NCBI RefSeq assembly: GCF_031453675.1
Contig: NZ_JAVIZX010000001.1
Location: 496,001-560,000, forward strand
Direction: 5' to 3'
DNA from: Paracidovorax wautersii
GTDB taxonomy: Bacteria > Pseudomonadota > Gammaproteobacteria > Burkholderiales > Burkholderiaceae_C
DNA length: 64,000 nucleotides
Position 1 is the first letter of the stretch; every line of letters starts with the position of its first letter. The notes beneath the pieces are model-generated. The model worked only from the letters and a program-made list of their open reading frames with translations. It searched no databases and was not told the origin of the DNA. This document shows positions 57,024-64,000 of this stretch, in pieces. The translations under genes were made by a program, and so were the position numbers.

Positions 57024-58475
57024 TCAAGCCGCCGCAAACTGCACGCGTACCAACAGGCCGCGTCCGTGCGCCCCGGCCTCCAGCCGCAGCGCGGCGTTGT
57101 GCACGTGGGCGATCTCGTCCGCAATGGCCAATCCAAGACCGGTACCCTCTCCTTCGGCACCCGGCACGCGGTAGAAGCGCTGCATCACCCGCGCGCACTC
57201 GCTCTCTGGAATGCCCGGACCGTCATCCTCCACCTCCAGGTAAGAGCCCTGGCCTCCGGCCGGCAGGGCCGCCGTCCCGCAGCGCAGCGTGAGGGTGCCG
57301 CCCGGCGGCGTGTACTTGATGGCGTTGTCCACGAGGTTGGACAGCAGTTCGCGCAGCAGCCAGCCGTGGCCTGCGACCCGGGCCGGCGCAACCTCCAGCC
57401 CCAGATCCAGGCCCTTGGCGGTGGCCGCGTCCAGGAATGCCTCCAGCAGGCTCTCGCACAGCGCCTTCAGATCGACGCTCTCGGAGGGTTGCGCCTCCAG
57501 GCTGCGGGCATCGGCGCGCGAGAGCGCCAGGAGCTGGTGCGCCAGCTTGGAGGTGCGCCGCGTCGCATGCCGCAGTTTCTCGACCTGCTCCGCTTCCAAT
57601 ACGATAGCACCATGCGCTTTATCCATAAGCGCTGGAGGCGGATTTGACTGCAACCCGCCGCTTTGACCCCAAGCGCGGGCTGCCTGGGCCTGGAGCGCCC
57701 ACGCCTCCACCTGGGCCTGCAGGCCCGCCAGCGGCGTGCGCAGCTGATGCGCCGCATCGGCCACGAAGCGGCGCTGCCCCTCGGCCTGCGCATTCACCAG
57801 CGCAAAGAGGCGGTTGAGCGAGTTCACCAGCGGCCGGACTTCTGCGGGCGACGCCGCCTCGTCGATGGGACTGAGGTCGCGCGGCGAACGGCGCTCCACC
57901 GCAGCAGCCAGGTCGACCAGCGGCTTGAACGCGCGCCGCACCGCCCAGTGGATGGCCAGCGCGGCACCGGCCACGAGCACCAGGTTGGGCAGCAGCACGC
58001 GCAGGGCCATCTGCTTGCCCCATTGCTGGCGGGGATCGGATCCGTCGGCCAGCGCCACCACCAGATCGCCCGCGCCGGTGCGACTGCGCTGCACTGCCAC
58101 CCGGTAGGTCACGCTGTCGTATTCGATGCTGTGGAATTCGGGCTCGTGCGTGGTGGGCGTGGCGCTCTGGATCCAATCGTCACCGAGCAGCACCCGGCCC
58201 GACAGGTCCTGCACGCTGAATCCCGAAAAGCCCGCGTTCTGCCGCAGAAACTCTTCCACCGGCGGGGCCAGCAGCAGCAGGGGCGGACCGTCGTCCGTCA
58301 TGGACGGGGCCAGCAGTGAATCCGCCAGGGCGGGAAGCAGCCGCATCAGGCGCTGGTCATGGCGGCTGGCGGCCTCGTCGGCGGAACGGTAGTCGATCCA
58401 CGCGCCGCCCAGCGCCAGCAGGCACAACGGCAGCACCAGCAGCAGCAGCAGGCGGTTGCGGAGATCGGAGGTCAT
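57024..58475 (-). CDS. sensor histidine kinase, TctE-like
   Basis: 483-aa kinase. Transmembrane helix ~8-30, a 2CSK_N-type periplasmic sensor (SLLAPSMTDDGPPLLLLAPP ... FSVQDLSGRVLLGDDW), second helix ~165-185, HisKA with His in DAAHQLRTPLAGL, HATPase_c (NLVDNAIKYTPPGG; GTGLGLAIADEI). Between the two HisKA helices the sequence SNPPPALMDKAHGAIVLEAE comes from a dispersed-repeat copy (57599-57648) kept in frame. Partner regulator directly upstream at 58560. The TctE class often senses carboxylates. Confidence 0.92.
   Translation of the reverse strand: MTSDLRNRLLLLLVLPLCLLALGGAWIDYRSADEAASRHDQRLMRLLPALADSLLAPSMTDDGPPLLLLAPPVEEFLRQNAGFSGFSVQDLSGRVLLGDDWIQSATPTTHEPEFHSIEYDSVTYRVAVQRSRTGAGDLVVALADGSDPRQQWGKQMALRVLLPNLVLVAGAALAIHWAVRRAFKPLVDLAAAVERRSPRDLSPIDEAASPAEVRPLVNSLNRLFALVNAQAEGQRRFVADAAHQLRTPLAGLQAQVEAWALQAQAARAWGQSGGLQSNPPPALMDKAHGAIVLEAEQVEKLRHATRRTSKLAHQLLALSRADARSLEAQPSESVDLKALCESLLEAFLDAATAKGLDLGLEVAPARVAGHGWLLRELLSNLVDNAIKYTPPGGTLTLRCGTAALPAGGQGSYLEVEDDGPGIPESECARVMQRFYRVPGAEGEGTGLGLAIADEIAHVHNAALRLEAGAHGRGLLVRVQFAAA
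57599..57648 (+). repeat. dispersed repeat, copy 9, inside the sensor kinase HisKA region
   Basis: ATAGCACCATGCGCTTTATC, then CATAAGCGCTGGAGGCGG and ATTTGAC. Translated antisense in frame as part of the kinase. Confidence 0.75.
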
Positions 58476-58559
58476 GTGCGCATGCGTGGGCCTGCCGCCG
58501 TCGTCCGCCAAAACACGGCGGTGCCGGCAGCGACGCTGCAGGCCGGCCCGCAGCCCCCC

Positions 58560-59279
58560 TCAGCCACGTGGCACCTGCAACTCCAGCCGGTACCCGAATC
58601 CGCGGATGGAGCGCAAGGCCACGCCGTACGGCTCCAGCTTGCTGCGCAGGCGGGAGACATACACCTCGACGGCATTGGGCGTGATTTCCTTGTCCCAGCC
58701 GGTGAGGGCCTGCAGCAGCTTTTCCTTGCTGGCGGGCTTGGGCGCATTGATGAGCAGGTATTCGAGCACGGTCCATTCCCGTGGGCCCAGTTCGATCAAC
58801 TGGCGCAAGGGCTCGCCGCTGCGCTCTGTTGTCGTGGTGCGCACGCTGACGCTGCGGTTGGCGGTGTCCAGCTCCAGCGGCCCGAAGCCCAGCACGGCCG
58901 TGGTCGCGGCCTGCGAGCGCCGCAGGAGGGCCCGGAGCCGCGCCAGCAGCTCGGGCAGCTCATAAGGCTTGACCATGTAGTCGTCTGCGCCCAGGTCCAG
59001 GCCCTGGACGCGGTCGTGCAAGGCGTCGCGCGCGGTGAGGATCAGCACTGGCATAGCCGGGTTGGCCATGTCGGGGAGGCGCAGGCGCTTGGTGAGTTCC
59101 AGGCCGTCCATGCCGGGCAGGCCGATGTCGATGACCGCCGCGTCGAACGACTCGGCGCGCAACACCTCTTCGGCGCGCTCGCCGCTGCCCACCCAGTCCA
59201 CGGCATAGCCGGCATCCGAGAGGCCCAGCTTGATGCCGCTGGCGAGCATCACATCGTCTTCGACCAGAAGGAGGCGCAT
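58560..59279 (-). CDS. OmpR-family response regulator, TctD-like
   Basis: 239-aa DNA-binding regulator. Receiver domain with phospho-acceptor Asp in DAAVIDIGLPGMDG and Lys in VKPYELPELLARL; winged-helix C-terminal domain (LGPREWTVLEYLLINAPKPASKEKLLQAL ... VEVYVSRLRSKLE). Gene order regulator then kinase with an 84-bp gap. Probably controls a transporter elsewhere in the genome. Confidence 0.95.
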   Translation of the reverse strand: MRLLLVEDDVMLASGIKLGLSDAGYAVDWVGSGERAEEVLRAESFDAAVIDIGLPGMDGLELTKRLRLPDMANPAMPVLILTARDALHDRVQGLDLGADDYMVKPYELPELLARLRALLRRSQAATTAVLGFGPLELDTANRSVSVRTTTTERSGEPLRQLIELGPREWTVLEYLLINAPKPASKEKLLQALTGWDKEITPNAVEVYVSRLRSKLEPYGVALRSIRGFGYRLELQVPRG

Positions 59280-59453
59280 GGGAAAGTCGCTCGCCGCAAA
59301 ACGCGCGTACGGCTGCTTGCTGTTGCTACGTCAATGCGCCAGCACGCATCGGAAATGCCGGGACCCTAACTGCGCGCGCACACGCATCACCGGTGAAGAA
59401 GCGCCAGCGCCTTCCCGTTCCAAAGCGCCGCACGGTTGGGGCATGGATGGTCT

Positions 59454-60359
59454 TCAGTGGCTGCGGATCATCGTGCCGTACGCCTGGTCCGTCAGGATTT
59501 CCAGCAGCATGGCGTGGGGGACGCGGCCGTCGATGATGTGCACGGCGTTCACGCCGGCCTTGGCGGCATCCAGCGCGCCAGCAATCTTGGGCAGCATGCC
59601 GCCGGAGATCGTGCCATCGGCGAACAGGCCGTCGATCTCGCGCGCCGTCAGGTCGGTCAGCAGTTCGCCGGCCTTGTTCAGCACACCGGGTGTGTTGGTC
59701 AACAGCACCAGCTTCTCGGCCTGCAGCACGGTGGCCAGCTTGCTTGCCACCACGTCGGCATTGATGTTGTAGCTCTCGTTGTTCTCGCCGAAGCCGATGG
59801 GGCTGATGACGGGAATGAAGGCATCGTCCTGCAGCGCCTTCACCACGCTGGGATCGATCGCGACGATGTCACCCACCTGCCCGATGTCGTGCTCGATGGA
59901 GGGGTCCTTGTTGTCCAGCATCTTGAGCTTCTGCGCGCGGATCAGCCCGCCATCGCGCCCCGTCAGACCCACGGCCTTGCCGCCAGCCTGGTGGATCAGA
60001 CCCACGATGTCCTGCTGCACCTCACCCGCCAGCACCCATTCCACGACTTCCATCGTCTCGGCATCGGTCACGCGCATGCCCTGGATGAACTCGCCCTTCT
60101 TGCCCAGACGGTTCAGCGCCGTCTCGATCTGCGGGCCGCCGCCATGCACCACCACCGGGTTCATGCCCACCAGCTTGAGCAGCACCACGTCCTCCGCGAA
60201 GTCGGCCTGCAGCGCAGGGTCCGTCATGGCATTGCCGCCGTACTTGATCACCATGGTCTTGCCATGGAACTTGCGGATATAGGGCAGCGCCTGGGCGAGG
60301 ATTTCCGCCTTGGCGCGGGGGGCGATGGAAGACAGATCGGGCTCGGTGGTCGTGGACAT
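59454..60359 (-). CDS. argB: acetylglutamate kinase ArgB
   Basis: 301-aa amino-acid-kinase-family enzyme, second step of arginine synthesis. [43 protein letters not shown] and [18 protein letters not shown] are all present. ATG 60359 chosen by homology; a longer in-frame start exists. Cytoplasmic. It is followed by the regulator genes, with which no functional link is evident. Confidence 0.97.
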   Translation of the reverse strand: MSTTTEPDLSSIAPRAKAEILAQALPYIRKFHGKTMVIKYGGNAMTDPALQADFAEDVVLLKLVGMNPVVVHGGGPQIETALNRLGKKGEFIQGMRVTDAETMEVVEWVLAGEVQQDIVGLIHQAGGKAVGLTGRDGGLIRAQKLKMLDNKDPSIEHDIGQVGDIVAIDPSVVKALQDDAFIPVISPIGFGENNESYNINADVVASKLATVLQAEKLVLLTNTPGVLNKAGELLTDLTAREIDGLFADGTISGGMLPKIAGALDAAKAGVNAVHIIDGRVPHAMLLEILTDQAYGTMIRSH

Positions 60360-60412
60360 GGCGTTGGACGTTCCAGAAGCAAAAACTCGGCGGATTGTAG
60401 AGGGCCCAGCCC

Positions 60413-61510
60413 TCACATCCGCAGCCAGCCGGGGACCTTGAAGCGGATGATCATCAGATAGGCGGACACATAGGCCACAGCGAATGCGACGCAGCAGAGG
60501 AACAGGATGAGCGTGTTGTTCCAGAACAGCACGGCGGGGACCACGGATGTCGCCGCAAACATCCACAGGTAGGGCGAGGTGCGGTTGTTGCGTGCCAGCA
60601 GCTCACGCACTTCGTCTTCATCGAGAGCGACTCTGACAATACGACGAAAGATGAGCTGATGAAGATGCAACGCGTCAGCAGTTCCGGGCGACTGCCCGCG
60701 TACCAGCTTGCGATAAATAGAAAAAAAAGTTTCCCCCACCGGATATATCAGCAGTAAGACAGGAAACCAAGGCGAAACTTGGGGATGACGCTGCACTAGA
60801 AGGATGCAACACACTGCGATCACAAGCCCCCATACATAGGCCCCGCCGTCTCCTGCAAAGACCTTCCCATGGGGATAGTTCCAAAGCAAAAACCCGGCGG
60901 TTGCACCAGCAAGGCAAATCAGCACGGCAGCCAGTTGACGGTCTCCCAACTGCAGTGCCACATGTGCCAGAGCCAAACTGATCAGCAGAGCCACCACACC
61001 CGCCAAGCCGTTGTACCCATCGATCAAATTGAACGCGTGGGGCAACCCCGCAATGGCGACAACCGCCAGCCCTGCAGCAACCAAGGGCGCAGTTCGAAGC
61101 CAAGCATCAGCGAACCCTACCCCAACGCGATTCAATTGAAGCTCCAGCAACCAGCACAACAGCACTGCCGAACAGGCCGTAAGCGCAAGGCGCAACTTCG
61201 CGGGCAGCCTTTGCGTTACATCCTCAGCCAATCCGCCGGCAACAGCAGGAGCCATGCACAACAGCCCGATCACGGCAAACCACATGGAGCCGCTCACGTT
61301 CAGGCCATTAGCCCAAGGGGTAGAAGCGAACAACCATGCCAGAGCCAGTCCCACAAAAATACCCATGCCTCCGATGCGCGGCACATGCCCCTCATGAAAC
61401 CGCTGAGGCATGTCGTACCCATAACGACGGGCGTGTATACGAGCACTGCGAATGATAAAAAAGGTGGTTAGTGCCGAAAAGCAAAAACTCAGAACGGCAA
61501 GGACGATCAT
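60413..61510 (-). CDS. MraY/WecA-family undecaprenyl-phosphate glycosyl-1-phosphate transferase
   Basis: 365-aa polytopic membrane enzyme with about ten to eleven helices that transfers a sugar-1-phosphate to undecaprenyl phosphate. Mg-binding segments [33 protein letters not shown] and the cytoplasmic [12 protein letters not shown] (HIPHL-like) place it with WecA/WbpL rather than MraY. Initiates O-antigen or exopolysaccharide synthesis by inference. The coding DNA is AT-richer than neighbouring genes, suggesting transfer of the surface-glycan region. Confidence 0.9.
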   Translation of the reverse strand: MIVLAVLSFCFSALTTFFIIRSARIHARRYGYDMPQRFHEGHVPRIGGMGIFVGLALAWLFASTPWANGLNVSGSMWFAVIGLLCMAPAVAGGLAEDVTQRLPAKLRLALTACSAVLLCWLLELQLNRVGVGFADAWLRTAPLVAAGLAVVAIAGLPHAFNLIDGYNGLAGVVALLISLALAHVALQLGDRQLAAVLICLAGATAGFLLWNYPHGKVFAGDGGAYVWGLVIAVCCILLVQRHPQVSPWFPVLLLIYPVGETFFSIYRKLVRGQSPGTADALHLHQLIFRRIVRVALDEDEVRELLARNNRTSPYLWMFAATSVVPAVLFWNNTLILFLCCVAFAVAYVSAYLMIIRFKVPGWLRM

Positions 61511-61672
61511 GAAAATCAGGTGGAAGCGAACGCTTTAGACGTTTCTCAGGAATCTGCGCTCCTCGCGGCTAGCAAGAAACAGCCAGCAGACCCCAATCAA
61601 TTAGCACTACGATAAGAAGACGCTAGTGCGCGGAGTCATCGACTCCGGACCAGCCCAACTCGAAATTAGACC

Positions 61673-62446
61673 ATGACATCCAAGCAGGCCTCCAAGCAAA
61701 GTGTGACCATCTCCATCGTCAGCCACGCCCAGCAAGCGATGGTCCTGCCTTTGCTGGAACAGTTGGACCGCCATTGCCAAGGGGTTGTGGCCAACGTAGT
61801 ACTGACGATCAATGTCGCCGAAGAGAACCTTGTTAGCACCCGTAAGTGGAAAATACCGCTCACTTTATTGACCAACGCACGGCCCTTGGGGTTTGGCGCC
61901 AACCACAACACAGCCTTTGAGTTATGCAAGACACCGTGGTTTTTGGTGCTCAATCCGGACATTCGCCTGCGGGATGACGTACTTTCTCATCTCATCAGCT
62001 CCGCCCCCGAAGACGCGGCACTAGTCGCCCCAAGAATCCAAGAGCCAAGCCATGTCGCGCCAACACCCCACCGGGGCTTACTAACGCCGATTGAAATCTG
62101 GAAGCGGAGACATCCGTCCCATCAACCTCCTTTGCTACCAGCCTGGATCCCCGGAATGTTCATGCTTTTTCGCTCCGAGGCTTATCGTCAGATCAACGGA
62201 TTTGATCCGCGCTTCTTCATGTATGGCGAGGACTTCGACATTTGCGCTCGCTTGCGCTTGGCAGGATGGCAACTACGCACCGATGAAGGCACCACGGTCC
62301 TACACGAAGCCCAGCGCGATAGCCATCGGAAATTCCGCCCGCTGTACTGGCACCTCTCCAGCTTGGCAAAGATCTGGCTGTCCCCGACGTTCTGGCGTTA
62401 TCGGGCTTTGCTTCTCAGAGCTAGCAAGTCCACGGCGACCATCTAG
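61673..62446 (+). CDS. glycosyltransferase family 2 (rhamnosyltransferase-like)
   Basis: 257-aa GT-A-fold enzyme. TISIVSHAQQAMVLPLLEQL, N-F-G-NHN segment GFGANHNTAFE, DxD equivalent FLVLNPDIRLRDD, and acceptor loop FDPRFFMYGEDFDICARLRLAGW, typical of rhamnosyltransferases of the GT2 WbbL type. Likely adds a sugar to the lipid-linked glycan begun by the divergent WecA-like enzyme. Lower GC than the window average. Confidence 0.9.
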   Translation: MTSKQASKQSVTISIVSHAQQAMVLPLLEQLDRHCQGVVANVVLTINVAEENLVSTRKWKIPLTLLTNARPLGFGANHNTAFELCKTPWFLVLNPDIRLRDDVLSHLISSAPEDAALVAPRIQEPSHVAPTPHRGLLTPIEIWKRRHPSHQPPLLPAWIPGMFMLFRSEAYRQINGFDPRFFMYGEDFDICARLRLAGWQLRTDEGTTVLHEAQRDSHRKFRPLYWHLSSLAKIWLSPTFWRYRALLLRASKSTATI

Positions 62447-62507
62447 TCCAAAATTCCCATTTCCGCTCACTTAGAAGGTCACCCCAGCCTCCGCAGATAA
62501 TAGGGGC

Positions 62508-63014
62508 ATGCTGTCGCCTATCGCCATCCAGCGCGCAATGTCCGTCGCGCTCCTCTGCCTCCTCACCTCCGCAAGTGCTGCCGCACAGACTGCCGGCGGT
62601 GCCCAAGGAGCCCCTGCCGCCGTACCGTTGCCAACCAACACCGATGGGAAAAAGGTCGACGAATTCCTGGCCACGTTGCGCCCCCCCACCAATCTGAAGA
62701 GCCTTAACAGCGGCAACGACCTGTTGCTCGAGTTTCCCGCAGTCGCTTCAGCAGGCCCCGTGCGATTTCGCATCGTGAGCACTGTTCCTCGTACCGACGG
62801 CATGTGGCTACTCAGTCTCAGCCCCCAACCCGACAGCGGCGCCGCACTATTTACGGGGCTGACTGTAGAGCCCTCCGCTTTTCCGGAAGCCACCTTGCTT
62901 CTCAATATCGAGAAAACACAGCCCGTTCTTCTGGTTGTACGTGCAGGCGGCAAATACTACGGACTGCAAAGAGAAATCAAGGTAGGGCAAGCGATGACTG
63001 GTTCCAAGAAGTAG
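62508..63014 (+). CDS. exported hypothetical protein upstream of gspE
   Basis: 168 aa from the ATG at 62508 (another ATG ten codons in). Signal peptide with hydrophobic stretch SVALLCLLTSASAAAQ, then an Ala/Gly/Pro-rich linker and a compact beta-rich domain (LLLEFPAVASAGPVRFRIVS; LLLNIEKTQPVLLVVRAGGKYYGLQREIKV). I do not recognise it. It lies 11 bp upstream of the GspE-like gene, so a periplasmic role in the same secretion system is plausible. Confidence 0.65.
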   Translation: MLSPIAIQRAMSVALLCLLTSASAAAQTAGGAQGAPAAVPLPTNTDGKKVDEFLATLRPPTNLKSLNSGNDLLLEFPAVASAGPVRFRIVSTVPRTDGMWLLSLSPQPDSGAALFTGLTVEPSAFPEATLLLNIEKTQPVLLVVRAGGKYYGLQREIKVGQAMTGSKK

Positions 63015-63025
63015 TGAGAGCGACC

Positions 63026-64000
63026 ATGGCCCAGCACATGACCTTTATCCAGCACTTGGTTGAATCTCGCATTCTGGACAATCAAGCAGCGTTCCAACTC
63101 GAACAACTGAGCAAAGCCAAACTCGAGTCTCCGTTCACGGTCGCCAGTCGAACGGGCATGGTCCCCGAACATGTCTTGCTCGATGCCTTGCACTCCTACA
63201 CCCAGTGGCCCGTCATTCCATTTTCGGAAATGACCGCCGCAGAAGGCAACGTGGCTGAGACGCTCAAGTCGCGTCACATCCAGGCCGAATGGTGCAAGCG
63301 AGAGGGTGTTGTGATATGGGAAACATCGGAAGACATCCTCTGCTGCAGCAATAACTTGTTATCCCGCGGGGCCCATGAAATGCTGCAGATTCTCAGCACT
63401 CAGGCCAACAAACCGCTGAAGCTGCAATTGTGTCGGCCCGTCGATCTCCAAAATCTCTATGCTTCCTTGCAGACAAAAGGCGACACGAGCACAACCACCA
63501 TCGGAGATGTCGCACACCTACGCGAACTGGCGGAAGAAGGTCCCATTGTTGAACTCGTCAACAGCCTCCTGAGCCAAGCCGTCACTCGGCGGGCGTCGGA
63601 CATTCATGTAGAGCCAGGTGAACACGGCTTCATGGCACGCGTGCGGGTGGACGGCGTCATGCGAGACCTGCAGCAGTTCAGCGCAGACCGATTTGATGCG
63701 ACCGTCTGCCGGATCAAGATCCTTTCGCAGCTGGACATTGCAGAGCGCCGCCTGCCTCAGGACGGACGCATGACAGCCCGCATCCATGGAGAAATTTTTG
63801 ACGTCCGCGTGTCCATTCTTCCTGGGAGCAACGGCGAATCCGTTGTAATGCGCTTGCTGCGGCAGGACAGGCCGGACTACGACCTGGCTGATCTTGGCAT
63901 GCTGGCCGACCAGTCCGGCATGTTCCGCGATTGGATCGACACGCCCAATGGTATCGTTCTCGTGACCGGGCCGACAGGCTCCGGAAAGACCACAACGCTG
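63026..64000 (+). CDS. gspE: type II secretion/type IV pilus ATPase GspE, 5' part
   Basis: The first 325 codons of a GspE/PulE-type secretion ATPase; the gene runs off the window. N-terminal GspE_N-like domain (TFIQHLVESRILDNQAAFQL ... GMVPEHVLLDALHSYTQWPVI), central ATPase with SQAVTRRASDIHVEPGEHG, RVRVDGVMRDLQQ, RLPQDGRMTARI and Walker A GPTGSGKTTT at the very end. ATG 63026 is the first start after the upstream gene. GspE is favoured over PilB because of the exported protein upstream, but only the missing 3' end would decide. Confidence 0.88.
   Translation, partial: MAQHMTFIQHLVESRILDNQAAFQLEQLSKAKLESPFTVASRTGMVPEHVLLDALHSYTQWPVIPFSEMTAAEGNVAETLKSRHIQAEWCKREGVVIWETSEDILCCSNNLLSRGAHEMLQILSTQANKPLKLQLCRPVDLQNLYASLQTKGDTSTTTIGDVAHLRELAEEGPIVELVNSLLSQAVTRRASDIHVEPGEHGFMARVRVDGVMRDLQQFSADRFDATVCRIKILSQLDIAERRLPQDGRMTARIHGEIFDVRVSILPGSNGESVVMRLLRQDRPDYDLADLGMLADQSGMFRDWIDTPNGIVLVTGPTGSGKTTTL

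Overview
The window looks like chromosomal core DNA of a high-GC betaproteobacterium. The best fit is the Comamonadaceae, Acidovorax/Paracidovorax-like. This rests on strong G/C third-position bias, gene orders such as ffh-ypjD-pilS-pilR-ampD-nrdA-nrdB and accB-accC-prmA, and short dispersed repeats with a shared ATAGCT-N4-GCGCTT core. No prophage, CRISPR array, complete insertion sequence or conjugative element was seen. Species assignment is an inference.

Layout. 0-5 kb (+): UbiH-like hydroxylase, DsbC, M61 peptidase, enoyl-CoA hydratase, tRNA-Met(CAT). 5-13 kb (+): miaB, then glrK-qseG-glrR, an NtrC-class two-component system with a lipoprotein. A near-consensus sigma-54 promoter follows, then a glucan glucosyltransferase (opgH) whose 5' end carries an apparent frameshift. 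13-25 kb: ffh (-), then ypjD, a small zinc-motif protein, pilS/pilR, ampD, nrdA/nrdB behind paired NrdR boxes, and an H1-like Lys/Ala/Pro protein built on a 75-bp tandem repeat. 25-32 kb (-): PfkB kinase, DUF3426 zinc-ribbon protein, prmA, accC, accB, a TlpA-like thioredoxin and a conserved unknown. 32-41 kb: mpl (+); DAHP synthase (-) with an aromatic-codon leader peptide and terminator; tldD; rodA; a YqiA-like esterase; a Wzy/PglL-type ligase. 41-46 kb (+): RNase II-family nuclease, TonB-like protein, aroE, mtgA. 46-56 kb (-): a fatty-acid beta-oxidation cluster (acyl-CoA dehydrogenase, FadB-type fusion, hotdog protein, thiolase, frameshifted thioesterase, enoyl-CoA hydratase) headed by a TetR regulator with a palindromic operator. 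56-60 kb (-): slmA, a TctE/TctD-like two-component pair, argB. 60-64 kb: AT-richer glycan genes (WecA-like transferase, GT2), an exported unknown and the start of a GspE-type ATPase.

Most notable signals. (1) An 18-codon leader peptide, MQVRSAFYFWFYFSVPGG, precedes a rho-independent terminator upstream of DAHP synthase. (2) Two degenerate tandem copies of the accC start lie between accB and accC, inside a 96-codon frame whose start overlaps the accB stop and whose stop overlaps the accC start. (3) A 253-bp non-autonomous element has 18-bp terminal inverted repeats, a TAA duplication and two nested internal hairpins. (4) The dispersed repeat family contributes coding sequence in at least five genes, including the Shine-Dalgarno, start codon and most of the signal peptide of one protein. 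(5) A sigma-54 promoter with upstream palindromes sits between glrR and opgH. Two genes show single-base frame disruptions in short C or G runs; sequencing error cannot be excluded.
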